Source of the DNA: Streptomyces sp. CBMA152
Lineage (GTDB): Bacteria; Actinomycetota; Actinomycetes; Streptomycetales; Streptomycetaceae
Direction of reading: 5' to 3'
Assembly: GCF_014596475.1 (NCBI RefSeq)
Contig: NZ_MECJ01000011.1
Coordinates: 124,001 to 188,000 of the forward strand
Length of the DNA: 64,000 bases
Below the pieces are notes generated by a model. The model was not told the origin of the DNA, searched no databases, and was given only the letters and a program-made list of their open reading frames with translations. Positions 8,249-17,600 of the stretch are shown piece by piece; within the stretch, counting starts at the first letter, position 1, and each line of letters begins with the position of its first letter. Position numbers and translations under genes: made by a program.

Positions 8249-9010
8249 CTACGTATGAGATGTGGTGGGCCTGTGGGCGCGGACGATGGCCGAGTGCATG
8301 CCGTCGGCGACCGTGTGGGTGGGGGTGATCTCGATGCCCGTGAAGCCGGCCGCCTCCAGGCCCGCGCGGTATTCGGCGAAGGACAGGGCTCCCGCGATGC
8401 AGCCGACGTAGTCGCCGCGCTCCCCACGCTGTTCGACGGTGAGGGTGTCGTCAGCGACGATGTCGGTTACACCGATCCGGCCGCCGGGCTTGAGCACGCG
8501 GAAGGTCTCGGCGAAGACGGCGGGCTTGTCGACGGACAGGTTGATCACACAGTTGGAGATCACCACGTCGACGGTGTGCGCGGGCAGCGGGATCGCCTCG
8601 ATCGTGCCCTTGAGGAACTCGACGTTCGTCGCGCCCGCCTTCGCGGCGTTGGCGACGGCCAGGGCGAGCATCTCGTCGGTCATGTCCAGCCCGTACGCCC
8701 TACCGGTGGGGCCGACGCGGCGGGCGGAGAGCAGGACGTCGATGCCACCGCCGGAGCCGAGGTCGAGGACGCGTTCGCCCTCGCGCAGCTCGGCCACGGC
8801 GGTCGGATTGCCGCAGCCGAGAGAGGCGGCGACCGCTTCGGCGGGCAGGGTGTCGCGCTCGTCGGCGGCGTACAGGGTCGAGCCGAAGTTCTCGTCGATC
8901 TCGACCGGCTGCGGCCCGCAACAGGCGGTGCCACCCTCGGTGACCTTGACAGCAGCAGCCGCGTACCGTCGGCGGACGGTCTCACGCATGCCGTTGGACT
9001 GATCGCTCAT
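8249..9010 (-). CDS. arsM: Arsenite S-adenosylmethionine methyltransferase
   Basis: 253 residues. It has SAM motif I VLDLGSGGGIDVLL and the conserved ArsM cysteines: a Cys pair in GTACCG, one in LGCGNP, one in ISNCVINL and one in YVGCIAGAL. These residues bind As(III) in characterised ArsM proteins, which methylate arsenite to volatile or exportable species. The gene is divergent from arsR with a probable ArsR operator between them, so it is likely induced by arsenite. Length and motif order match the family well. Confidence 0.93.
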   Translation of the reverse strand: MSDQSNGMRETVRRRYAAAAVKVTEGGTACCGPQPVEIDENFGSTLYAADERDTLPAEAVAASLGCGNPTAVAELREGERVLDLGSGGGIDVLLSARRVGPTGRAYGLDMTDEMLALAVANAAKAGATNVEFLKGTIEAIPLPAHTVDVVISNCVINLSVDKPAVFAETFRVLKPGGRIGVTDIVADDTLTVEQRGERGDYVGCIAGALSFAEYRAGLEAAGFTGIEITPTHTVADGMHSAIVRAHRPTTSHT

Positions 9011-9045
9011 GGCTCACTCCCCTGAACAGCCTGTATTGAGCTTCA

Positions 9046-9072
9046 TCGATTCAACCTTGCGCCTTGAATCGA
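9046..9072. promoter_or_regulatory. Inverted repeat, probable ArsR operator
   Basis: TCGATTCAA (9046-9054) and TTGAATCGA (9064-9072) form a perfect 9-bp inverted repeat in the 81-nt gap between divergent arsM and arsR. It could control both genes. Confidence 0.75.
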
Positions 9073-9091
9073 CAAACGTCAACATAGAAGT

Positions 9092-9466
9092 ATGTCGAAA
9101 CAAGAGCTTGAGGTGATCGGCCAGGACGCCGCCTGCTGCCCCGGCCTGTCCGTCGCGCCGCTGGGCGAGGACCGGGCGGCCGAGCTGGCGAAGGTGTTCA
9201 AGGCTCTGGGCGACCCGGTCCGGCTGCGCCTGATGTCGATGATCGCCTCGCGCGGGGAGGGCGGCGAGGTCTGTGTATGTGAGCTGACCCCGGCCTTCGA
9301 CCTGTCCCAGCCCACGATCTCCCACCACCTCAAGCTGCTGCGCCAAGCCGGGCTCATCGACTGCGAGCGGCGCGGGACCTGGGTGTACTACTGGGTGCTG
9401 CCCGGCGTCCTGGACAATCTCGCAGCGTTCCTGACCGTCCCACAGCCCGCCGGAGCCACCGCGTGA
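9092..9466 (+). CDS. arsR: ArsR-type arsenite-responsive repressor
   Basis: 124 residues with an ArsR/SmtB winged helix: VFKALGDPVRLRLMSMI (35-51), then the metal-site strand EVCVCEL with Cys61 and Cys63, then recognition helix SQPTISHHLKLLRQAGLI. The ELCVCDL-type CxC motif is the As(III)/Sb(III) sensor of classical ArsR proteins. An extra Cys pair (15-16) near the N-terminus could be a third ligand, as seen in some actinobacterial ArsR proteins. The gene overlaps the aquaporin start by 4 nt (GTGA). An inverted repeat lies just upstream. Confidence 0.95.
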   Translation: MSKQELEVIGQDAACCPGLSVAPLGEDRAAELAKVFKALGDPVRLRLMSMIASRGEGGEVCVCELTPAFDLSQPTISHHLKLLRQAGLIDCERRGTWVYYWVLPGVLDNLAAFLTVPQPAGATA

Positions 9467-10200
9467 CCGCGCCGATCGGCCGCCGCGTCGCCGCCGAGGC
9501 GATCGGGACCGGGCTGCTGGTGGCCGTGGTGGTCGGCTCCGGCATCCAGGCCACCGAGCTGTCGCACGACGTCGGCGTGCAGTTGCTCGCCAACTCCCTC
9601 GCCACCGTCTTCGGCCTGGGTGTACTGATCGCCTTGCTCGGGCCGGTCTCCGGCGCGCACTTCAACCCGGCCGTCACCCTCGCCGCCTGGTTCACCGGCC
9701 GCCGCACTCCGGACGGCCTGACTCTGCGGGACATCGCCGCGTACCTGCCCGCCCAGATCGCGGGTGCGATCGGCGGGGCGGTCCTGGCCGACGCGATGTT
9801 CGCCAAGCCGCTGGTCAGGCTCTCCACCCACGACCGGTCCGCCGGCCACTTGTGGCTCGGCGAGGTCGTCGCCACGGCCGGGCTGATCCTGCTGATCTTC
9901 GGCCTGACCCGGATCGGCCGTGCCACGCTCGCTCCGGCCGCGGTGGCTTCGTACATCGGGGCCGCCTACTGGTTCACCTCCTCCACATCGTTCGCGAACC
10001 CGGCGGTGACCATCGGCCGGGCCTTCACCGACACCTTCGCCGGGATCGCGCCCGCCTCCGTCACCCCGTTCATCGCCGCCCAGTTGCTCGGCGCCGCGCT
10101 CGGACTCGCCATCGTGGCCGCGGTATACGGCCCGAACACCGCCCCGGCACACCGTGAGATCGGCGTCCCGCGCAGCGAACCCGAACCCGCAGCCTCCTGA
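9463..10200 (+). CDS. MIP-family aquaporin in ars operon (AqpS-like)
   Basis: 245 residues with six predicted membrane helices and both hallmark pore loops: HFNPAVT (NPA 68-70) and FANPAVTIGRAF (NPA 179-181, with selectivity-filter Arg186). It starts at GTG 9463 inside the arsR stop. In Sinorhizobium meliloti an aquaglyceroporin (AqpS) replaces the arsenite pump in an arsR-aqpS-arsC-arsH operon and lets arsenite formed by ArsC flow out. The same layout here suggests that role. No ArsB or Acr3 pump gene is seen nearby. Confidence 0.92.
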   Translation: MTAPIGRRVAAEAIGTGLLVAVVVGSGIQATELSHDVGVQLLANSLATVFGLGVLIALLGPVSGAHFNPAVTLAAWFTGRRTPDGLTLRDIAAYLPAQIAGAIGGAVLADAMFAKPLVRLSTHDRSAGHLWLGEVVATAGLILLIFGLTRIGRATLAPAAVASYIGAAYWFTSSTSFANPAVTIGRAFTDTFAGIAPASVTPFIAAQLLGAALGLAIVAAVYGPNTAPAHREIGVPRSEPEPAAS

Positions 10201-10226
10201 CACACCCCCCGAGAAAGACACCCACC

Positions 10227-10640
10227 ATGAGCACTCCCGCCTCGCGCCCGTCGGTGCTGTTCGTCTGCGTCCACAACGCCGGCCGCTCCCAGATGGCAGC
10301 CGCCTTCCTCACCCACCTCGCGGGCGACCGCGTCGAGGTCCGCTCCGCAGGCTCCGCCCCCGCCGACACCGTCAATCCGACCGTGGTCGAAGCGATGAAC
10401 GAGGTCGGCATCGACATCTCCGCCCAGGCCCCGAAGATCCTCACGGCGGAGGCCGTCCAGGCGTCCGACGTCGTGATCACCATGGGATGCGGCGACGCGT
10501 GCCCCGTCTTCCCCGGCAAGCGCTACCTCGACTGGCAGCTCGACGACCCGGCCGGACAAGGCGTCGAGGCCGTACGCCCCATCCGCGACGCGATCGAGAC
10601 ACGCGTCCGCGCACTGATCTCGGAAGTGGCGCCCGGCTGA
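10227..10640 (+). CDS. arsC: Arsenate reductase, LMW-phosphatase type
   Basis: 137 residues. The CX5R loop VCVHNAGRSQ places nucleophile Cys14 and Arg20, with relay cysteines Cys88 and Cys92 (MGCGDACP) and the general-acid segment DWQLDDP (Asp107). This is the thioredoxin- or mycothiol-linked ArsC class that reduces arsenate to arsenite. It lies 26 nt after the aquaporin gene in the same operon and supplies the arsenite that ArsM or the channel then handles. The start is ATG 10227. Confidence 0.93.
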   Translation: MSTPASRPSVLFVCVHNAGRSQMAAAFLTHLAGDRVEVRSAGSAPADTVNPTVVEAMNEVGIDISAQAPKILTAEAVQASDVVITMGCGDACPVFPGKRYLDWQLDDPAGQGVEAVRPIRDAIETRVRALISEVAPG

Positions 10641-10668
10641 CGGCTAGACCCACTCCGCTCGACCACGC

Positions 10669-11169
10669 TCAGGACAGGATCGACCTGGTGCAGAGGAAAC
10701 ACCCTTCCCAGTGCGGCAGCGCACTGAGGATCCGGTGTTGTACGCATGAGGCCATCGCGCGTTCGTCCGGCCCGGGGAAGACTCCGCCGAGGTGGGTGTC
10801 GTCAGCCGGTACGAAGGACTCGACCATGGCCTTGAACTGGTGCAGGTAGTCACGGGCGAAGGGTGGGTCGTAACCCAGCTCGCTCCAGCGATGGCCGCTC
10901 AGCGCAAGCGTCGTGGCACGCAGTACGAAGTCCTTCGACCGGGCACGTTCCGCTGGAGTCGTGCCCCATGCGATGTCTTCCAGGTCGAATCCGACAGCCC
11001 CTCGGCCCATCACGTTCTGGTCCTGAAGAGTCAGCAGAGACGCGAAGCGGTAGTCCCACACGTCATCGGCGAGATCGGACACCGCCAGCATCAGCACGTC
11101 GATGAACACCTCTGTGCCGCCGTTGGACAGGTCCAGGCTCGTGCCGCCACCACCGAATACGTTCCCCAC
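10669..11169 (-). CDS. Hypothetical protein (about 166 aa)
   Basis: Start taken as GTG 11169, so the protein begins (V/M)GNVFGGGGTSLDL; GTG 11187 is possible, and the frame upstream to 11316 looks non-coding. The core LADDVWDYRFASLLTLQDQNVMGRGAVGFDLEDIAW is strongly patterned and resembles a family of small Streptomyces proteins of unknown function, as I recall it. No signal peptide, membrane segment or catalytic motif is evident. It converges with arsC, with 28 nt between stops. Confidence 0.65.
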   Translation of the reverse strand: MGNVFGGGGTSLDLSNGGTEVFIDVLMLAVSDLADDVWDYRFASLLTLQDQNVMGRGAVGFDLEDIAWGTTPAERARSKDFVLRATTLALSGHRWSELGYDPPFARDYLHQFKAMVESFVPADDTHLGGVFPGPDERAMASCVQHRILSALPHWEGCFLCTRSILS

Positions 11170-11197
11170 GCGGCCACGGTACGACACCTCGGTCGCA

Positions 11198-12343
11198 TCA
11201 CTGGACAGAAAGGTCTGCCCGGCGTGGGGCGAATGCCGCTCGGGTGGCGAAGGACCTTGATATGGCGGCCAGTTGGGAGGCCTCGGCGTCCGTTCCCACC
11301 TCCCCTCCCTCGGCATCGGCTTCTAGTGGCAGAGGACGGTACCCGGGCTCCGGCGCCAGGACGGGCGAGTCGGCTGTCGTCTTGTCCAGCGCCGCCGCGA
11401 TGGCCGCCGCCCACTCGGCGGCCGTCACCGGCTCCGGCAGTGTTTCCATACACGGGCGCAGCAGAAGCAGCCCGTCGTGGATTTCGATGACCCGGCGGTA
11501 GAGGGCGAAACGCACTGCGCTTGGGGTGAACTGACGGATACGTATACCGTGCCGGGGCGACTGAAGCGCGATCTCCGGGAACTCCCGATGCAGCGCGGAC
11601 CACAGCGGGTTCAGCGCCCGGTACGTGCGGTACGACCACCACCAGTGCCGCAGCGGAGTCCAGGCGGAGGTGCTGCCTCCGGTGATGGCCAGGGTCGCGC
11701 AGAGCAGGCCCAGGACGGTGGAGACGGTGTCCTCGCCGTCGGTCTGGCGCCCGGTGAACAGGGCGAGCCGGATGTCGTCCAGGCCCCACGCCGTCCACAC
11801 CACGCCCACGGCCACGCCGCCGCAGAACAGCCGCAGCCCGACGCGCTGGACACCTGGCCCGGCGCGTCGGGCTCTGCGCAGGGTCACCCGCACCAGTGCC
11901 ACCAAGTGCCAGGCCGGGAACAGGGTGATGACCGTGTTGTACGCGGCCAGGAACGGACGCCGACCGACATCGACGAAGAGTTCTCCGGAGGCGTGCTGGA
12001 GATCGGCCGCCGAGAAGAGCACCACCATGATGAGGAGGGTCAGCGCGGTGGCGATGGCCTGCCGCCGCACCGATCGGGCGGCCAGCAGGCCCAGGCAGGA
12101 GACGGCCAGCATCCGCAGTTGATCGCCCATCAGCATGGGCAGGCCCGGCAGGGCGATGGTGTGCTCGACGGCCCGGGCCGTGGCGGGGGCGAGGACGATG
12201 AGGGCGATGCCGAGGCAGAAGACGGAACGGTGGACATACCGCTGGGCGGCGGTCGCCTGACGCTCGCCGCGTACGGTGTTCCACCGGTACGCACCGAACA
12301 CGCACAGGGCCAGCCCGACGAGGCACTGGAGGAGATCGGTCAT
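11198..12343 (-). CDS. MAB_1171c-like membrane protein (DUF6545 type)
   Basis: 381 residues with seven or so hydrophobic segments in the first 230 residues, then a soluble C-terminal part that begins LRHWWWSYRTYRALNPLWSALHREFPEI. That segment is typical of proteins named MAB_1171c family putative transporter in actinomycetes. The true function is unknown. Its ATG overlaps the stop of the ImmA-type protease gene by 4 nt, so regulator, protease and membrane protein form one coupled unit, a recurrent Streptomyces arrangement. Confidence 0.8.
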   Translation of the reverse strand: MTDLLQCLVGLALCVFGAYRWNTVRGERQATAAQRYVHRSVFCLGIALIVLAPATARAVEHTIALPGLPMLMGDQLRMLAVSCLGLLAARSVRRQAIATALTLLIMVVLFSAADLQHASGELFVDVGRRPFLAAYNTVITLFPAWHLVALVRVTLRRARRAGPGVQRVGLRLFCGGVAVGVVWTAWGLDDIRLALFTGRQTDGEDTVSTVLGLLCATLAITGGSTSAWTPLRHWWWSYRTYRALNPLWSALHREFPEIALQSPRHGIRIRQFTPSAVRFALYRRVIEIHDGLLLLRPCMETLPEPVTAAEWAAAIAAALDKTTADSPVLAPEPGYRPLPLEADAEGGEVGTDAEASQLAAISRSFATRAAFAPRRADLSVQ

Positions 12344-12861
12344 GGCCGCCTCCGTCGGGGTGCGGGGCCGAGGAAGGGATCCGGGGGCTGCTCACGAAGA
12401 TCCCACACCGCACGCTGGATGATCAGCGAGGCCAGTAACTCGGCTTCCTGCTCCTGCGGTTCGGTGTAGACCGTCCGGCCCAGGACCCGGTGCACCAGCT
12501 CGTCCGCGAGGTGCGGCGTCAGTTCGGTGGAGAGTGTGCCGTCGTGGCCGCACAGGAGGTGGGACAGCTCGTGCACGAGGATGTGCTGGCGGTGGAGCGG
12601 AGAGGTGTCCTCCGCGTAGGCGATGTAGTCGGCCTGGTCCGCACTGACCAGCAGACCGCAGGGCACCCCGGGAGTCCACGGGATCGGCATGAGCTCGATC
12701 GGTCTGCCGCGCTGTTCGGCCGCGTCGGCGATGAGCTCGACCGCGTCGAACGGAACGGGGAGTTCCAGTGAGGCGGCGATGCCCCGGCACCGTCGCAGCA
12801 GGTTCTTGGCCGCAGCGGATGGGTGGACTGCCCGGTCGGCACCCCAACGGCGGTGTCTCAC
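12340..12861 (-). CDS. ImmA/IrrE-type metallopeptidase-like protein
   Basis: 173 residues from GTG 12861, which overlaps the XRE stop by 4 nt (GTGA); the longer open frame upstream is antisense noise within the XRE gene. The zinc-protease motif HELSH (97-101) sits in HILVHELSHLLCGH, and acidic residues follow in ELLASLIIQRAVW. ImmA/IrrE proteases cleave partner XRE repressors (ImmR, DdrO), so this protein probably inactivates the product of the gene just upstream. The substrate is an inference from coupling. Confidence 0.82.
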   Translation of the reverse strand: MRHRRWGADRAVHPSAAAKNLLRRCRGIAASLELPVPFDAVELIADAAEQRGRPIELMPIPWTPGVPCGLLVSADQADYIAYAEDTSPLHRQHILVHELSHLLCGHDGTLSTELTPHLADELVHRVLGRTVYTEPQEQEAELLASLIIQRAVWDLREQPPDPFLGPAPRRRRP

Positions 12862-13313
12862 CGCTCGGTTGACCTGCGACGATCGGCCTCCCGGCGGGCG
12901 ATGGACTCGATCAGGTCGCGTACGGTGCCGAGTCCGTCGGGGGACAGATTGACCGCGCGCAGGGCGACATCGCGTACACCGGCGTCCCGCATGGCGGAGA
13001 GCAGGGCGACCTCCTCGGAGATCCGGGCGCTCTCGGCGTCGTCGAAGAAGTACGCGACCGGCACCTGGAAGAACGTGGCCAGCGCCTCCAGATGCCGCTT
13101 GGTGGGGTTGTCCCGGCGGCCCGTACGCAGCTGCCACAGATAGGTGGCCGAGAACGTCTCTCCGCTCGAATCGCGGCAGGCCCGCGCGACGTCCTCGTTG
13201 CTGTACGGAGTGCGGTCCGGGCGGCGTACCGCCTGGAAGAGGGCCTCTATTCGCTCGGCCAATGACTGGGTTCCGGCCTCCGGCACTGCCCCACCTCCGT
13301 TCTGTAGCGGCAT
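12858..13313 (-). CDS. XRE-family regulator
   Basis: 151 residues from ATG 13313; earlier in-frame starts lie in low-quality upstream sequence. The N-terminal half is a helix-turn-helix: YSNEDVARACRDSSGETFSATYLWQLRTGRRDNPTKRHLEALATFF. It has the long SGE-x-FSATYLWQLRTG loop typical of actinobacterial ESX-1/WhiB-like-locus XRE proteins, by recall. The C-terminal helices likely dimerise. It leads the XRE-ImmA-MAB_1171c unit and is probably the protease target. Confidence 0.85.
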   Translation of the reverse strand: MPLQNGGGAVPEAGTQSLAERIEALFQAVRRPDRTPYSNEDVARACRDSSGETFSATYLWQLRTGRRDNPTKRHLEALATFFQVPVAYFFDDAESARISEEVALLSAMRDAGVRDVALRAVNLSPDGLGTVRDLIESIARREADRRRSTER

Positions 13314-13523
13314 AGTAACCGACCTCCCACCCTCGGCCAGGGGCGAGCCGACGGCAACGACATGAACTGAGATGAATGAACTGGCCAGCTTCTTCACACC
13401 AGTTGACACCTGTTGGATCGGTCGGCCAAGCTTCGAAGCGCTTTGGGCGCCTGATCCGATCGAGCCTGACCAACTTCGATCGAGCGCCCCTCCGACGCAC
13501 GCTCGCGAACGAAGGAGCACCAC

Positions 13524-14237
13524 ATGAGACGCACTGTCGCCGCCTTATTCACGGCCCTGCTGGCGATCTTCACCGCTGCCGCCCTGCCCGCCACCGCGCA
13601 TGCCTCAAGCCCCGGTTCCTGCTCCACCCACTACGAGGGCCCGTACGGCAGCGCCTCGTGCACGGGAGTCGACCCGAGCGTCCAGTGGCGGGCCGTGGTC
13701 GGCTGCTTCTACCTCGTCGACGGCCAGCCGTACCCGTTCACGGTGCTCGGCAACGTGATCACCGGCAACGGCACCTCGGTCGGCGGTTGCACGGGCGCCT
13801 CCTGGGCGACCAAGCACATCTCGGCCGAGGTCGTGGGCGTGGCCGGCCGCCAGGGCCGTCTGGTGGGCTACGGCGGCAAGTGCATGGACATCGCCAGCGG
13901 GAAGACCACGGTCGCCACCCCCGTGCAGATCTACGACTGCAACGGCACCGGCGCCCAGTGGTGGACGCTGGGCAACGACCACAGCGTGCGCGGCCTCGGC
14001 ATGTGTCTGAACGTGGTGTGGGGGAGCAGCGACAGCCCCAACGGCACCAAGGTGGAGATCTACGACTGTGTGGGCACCCAGGGTGAACAGTGGATCCCCC
14101 AGCCGGACGGATCGCTGAAGAACGTCCTCACCGGCAAGTGCCTCGACGACCTCGGATTCAGCACCGCCAACCGCACGCAGCTGGGCATCTGGGACTGCAA
14201 CGGCCTGGCCAACCAGAAGTGGGCGCTGACTCCCTGA
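13524..14237 (+). CDS. Secreted protein with ricin-type beta-trefoil lectin domain
   Basis: 237 residues. A clear signal peptide (MRRTVAALFTALLAIFTAAA, cleavage after AHA near residue 27) is followed by about 80 residues of unassigned sequence with four Cys. A RICIN domain covers roughly 108-237, with repeats GKCMDIASGKTT, GMCLNVVWGSS and GKCLDDLGFSTAN, each followed by a YDCxG/WDCNG and a QxW. Such domains bind sugars, so the protein is probably an exported carbohydrate binder. The ribosome site GAAGGAG precedes ATG 13524. A strong hairpin follows the stop. Confidence 0.9.
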   Translation: MRRTVAALFTALLAIFTAAALPATAHASSPGSCSTHYEGPYGSASCTGVDPSVQWRAVVGCFYLVDGQPYPFTVLGNVITGNGTSVGGCTGASWATKHISAEVVGVAGRQGRLVGYGGKCMDIASGKTTVATPVQIYDCNGTGAQWWTLGNDHSVRGLGMCLNVVWGSSDSPNGTKVEIYDCVGTQGEQWIPQPDGSLKNVLTGKCLDDLGFSTANRTQLGIWDCNGLANQKWALTP

Positions 14238-14267
14238 CCCTCTGACCTCTGATCAGCCGTTCGACGT

Positions 14268-14290
14268 GGGGCCGCCTTCTGGGCGGCCCC
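14268..14290 (+). terminator. Terminator hairpin after ricin-domain gene
   Basis: GGGGCCGCC (14268-14276) pairs with GGCGGCCCC (14282-14290) around a 5-nt loop, 31 nt after the stop codon. Confidence 0.75.
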
Positions 14291-14613
14291 ATACATGCGT
14301 TTCCGGACCCGAGCAGTCCGGTCGTCCCAACGGTCCCAGGGACGCTGTAGGGACGCTTGGGACGCCCGAACTCGCGGGCCAGAAGGTTAGCTTGCGGTGA
14401 CCTCGCAGACCCGTCGCTGTACGCGGGTGCGTCGGTCGCCGACCACCGGAGTCTCGACGGCGTCGTGCGCACGGCACCGGGGTGCCGCCCCCCTCCCCCG
14501 GACCGTCGCCGCGACGCGCCGTCTTTCTCCTTCTCACGACGTCCTGACCACGACCTCATGACTCACCATCACGCGTCGCCGTGGCGCGTGCACGTACGAA
14601 ATCGGAGATCTCC
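14291..14613. other. Upstream region of the large secreted-protein gene, with inverted and direct repeats
   Basis: No gene is supported here. CGTCCCAA (14323-14330) and TTGGGACG (14357-14364) form an 8-bp inverted repeat, and GGGACGCT occurs twice between them. These may be a binding site for a regulator of the 14614 gene. Confidence 0.35.
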
Positions 14614-17600
14614 TTGAGACCTCGCAGAACCGCCCGTAAAGCGCGGGTGCCCGTGCTCGCGTCGGCCGGTCTGGCCATGGTGGCCGGGCTGTTGCAGGGC
14701 ACCATGGCCTGGGCCGGGCAGTCCGATGCCGCCGGAAGTCAGCCCCCGGCGCCGGGTGCTGCCGCGCCCAACACGGTGGCGCCCGAGCAGCGGGGCGATG
14801 CCCTCGGCAAGGACTGGAAGAAGTCGACCGACCGCGCCTGGACGACGGCCGGTGACGCCACCGGATTCCACGTGCTGGTCGCGGACGCCAACGCGGGCTA
14901 CACCTGGCGGACCGTGGCGACGCTGTCGGAGCCGGGCCTCGATACCGATCAGTGGATCGGCAACGCGTGTGTGACCGGCTCGGGCAAGCGGGCCGTGGTG
15001 GTCTACGCACCCCGCGCGTTCACCAACCGCGACGACCTCTTCGACCGGGGTGCCTTCACGGCGGTCGTGGACCTGCAGTCGGGGAAGGTGACCAAGCTGG
15101 CGCTGAACGCCAGCCTGGCCTACTTCGACCCCGGTTGCGGTGCGGGTGAGACCGCCGTGGTCACACAGGCGAGCGCCGACGGCAACAGCGAGCAGACCCA
15201 GTTCCAGACCGTCGACGCCGCCACCGGAAAGATCGTCTCCACTGGGACGGTCGACGGCCAGGCGACCTCCGCGGTCCCGGTCGGCAAGGACGTCATAGCC
15301 GCCGCCGGGTCGCACCTCGTCAAGGTCGGCCCGGCGGGCAAGGCGGACGTGGTGGCCACCACGCACGGCACCGCGACGCGACTGCACCCGGACGCCGACG
15401 GCAACGTCGCCTTCCTGGAGCCCGCCAAGGGCGGCAAGGTCGACGTCCAGCACCTTCGGGGCCGTACGGTCAAGACCCTGGCCGTCGGCGCCCTCGGGCA
15501 GGTCGGTCTGGTGCAGGGCGCGGCCGGCAAGGTCTTCGTGACCGGCAAGTCCACGGCCGCGGGCGACCTGCCCTCGACGATGCGCCGCGTCACCGAGGCA
15601 CCCGCCCAGGCGGAGCTGTCGACCAACGGCCAACTGGCCGTCGTCCAGGCCGTTCCCCAGCACCTCGCGGACAAGGTGGCCTCGCCGCTGATGCGGGCCA
15701 AGGCCCCGGTGGCCGAGGCCGTCGAGATCAAGGCGACGGCGACCGCCACCGACAAGCCGCTGGCCTTCACGGTCGCCACCCAGCAGACCCCGGCCCAGGC
15801 CGACACGGGGGCGAAGCCCTCGCCGCTGCTCCCGTTCATCGCGGGCGGCCGCAGCACCGTGAAGAAGGCGCTCGCCGCGTCCGGCGCCAAGGCCGCGGCC
15901 TCGGGCGACCCGGCCACCGACCCGGTGGACGGCGACCGTTACTGCGCGGTGCCGCGCAACGACGTGAACACGCAGGTCTACCAGCCCACCCCCAACCAGG
16001 TGGAGTGGGCGGCCGACATGGCCATCCGGGGCCTGCTGACCTCGGACCACGCCAACCGGCCCGCCAACTGGCACAACTCGGGGCTGCCGGCCTGGTCGCC
16101 GCAGGGCATGTTCCCCTCGCACCCCCTGGTCACCGGCGGCCGGATCCCGGCGCAGGTCATGCTGGGCATCCTGACCCAGGAGTCCAACCTCTGGCAGGCC
16201 AGCTCGCACGCCGAGCCGGGTGAGTACGGCAACCCGCTGATCGGCAACTACTACGGCACCAACATCTACGCCGGCACGACGGGGTACGACCCGAAGCGCA
16301 TCTGGAAGATCAACTGGGACAAGGCCGACTGCGGCTACGGCATCGGCCAGGCCACCGACGGTATGCGCATCGCCGGGCACCCCAAGGAAGGGGAAGTGCT
16401 CCTTCCGCCGGACCAGCAGCGGGCCGTCGCCCTGGACTACGCCACCGGTATCGCCTACTCGACGCGCATCCTGCAGGACAAGTGGAACGAACTCCACACC
16501 GCCGGTACGCAGATCAAGCTGAACGACGACGACCCGACGCGTCCGGAGAACTGGTTCGCCGCCGTCTGGGACTACAACGCGGGCCTCAACGTGCGGGGCA
16601 GCAACCCGGACGACGCGTCGGCCTGGGGACTCGGCTGGGCCAACAACCCCGCCAACCCCAAGTACCCGGCGGACCGCGGCGCGTTCCTCGACAACAACCA
16701 CTACGCGGACGCCGCGAAGCCGCAGAACTGGGCGTACGAGGAGAAGGTGATGGGCTGGGGCGCGTTCCCCATCGACACCGGCCACTCGTACGACGACAAC
16801 GGCAACCCGAACAAGGGCAACACGCACGGCTTCTCCTCGGCCTGGTGGTCCAACGCCATGGAGCGCACCTCCTCGGTCAAGCCGCCACTGTCCGCGTTCT
16901 GCGACACCACCAACGGGTGTGACTGGGCCAACCCGCCGGTCTGCCACACCGTCTCCTGCTACAACCAGCACTGGTTCCGCCACGACGTCACGTGGAAGAA
17001 CTGCGGCAGCAAGCCGGCGCCCCCCAGCGGGCTGGCCAATGAGTGCGGCAACGAGTACCTCACGTACAAGACCGTGCGCGGCGAGCCCGGTGACGCCCAT
17101 CCCAAGCTCGGCCCCTGTGACGCGAACGCCCTGCCCAGCGGCACCGTGATCGTCGACGACGAGCCCGACGGCGCACCGCAGAACCGCTGCGGGTCCCGTG
17201 GCTGGTCGAGCAACGGCTCCTTCTCCTGGGAGTTCCGCACGGACGACGAGGGCAAGTACGAGGCCAAGGAGGACCTCCACCAGATCGGCGGCGGCTTCGG
17301 CGGCCACTACTGGTTCTCGCACGCGCGTCAGCCCAACAACTGGGACAACTACCTCACCACTAGCGGTACGTGGACGCCCAATCTCGCCGATCACGTCTAC
17401 AAGGTGCAGGCGTTCGTCCCGTATCCCTCGCACACCACGAAGAGCGCCCACTACGAGGTCACGGCCAAGGACGGCAAGACCCATGAGCGGATCGTCGACC
17501 AGTCCAAGGCCAACAACGACTGGGTGACCGTCGGCTACTTCCAGCTGGGTTCCAACGCCAAGGTCTCTCTCACCAACGTCACCGGTGACTCCACCTCCGG

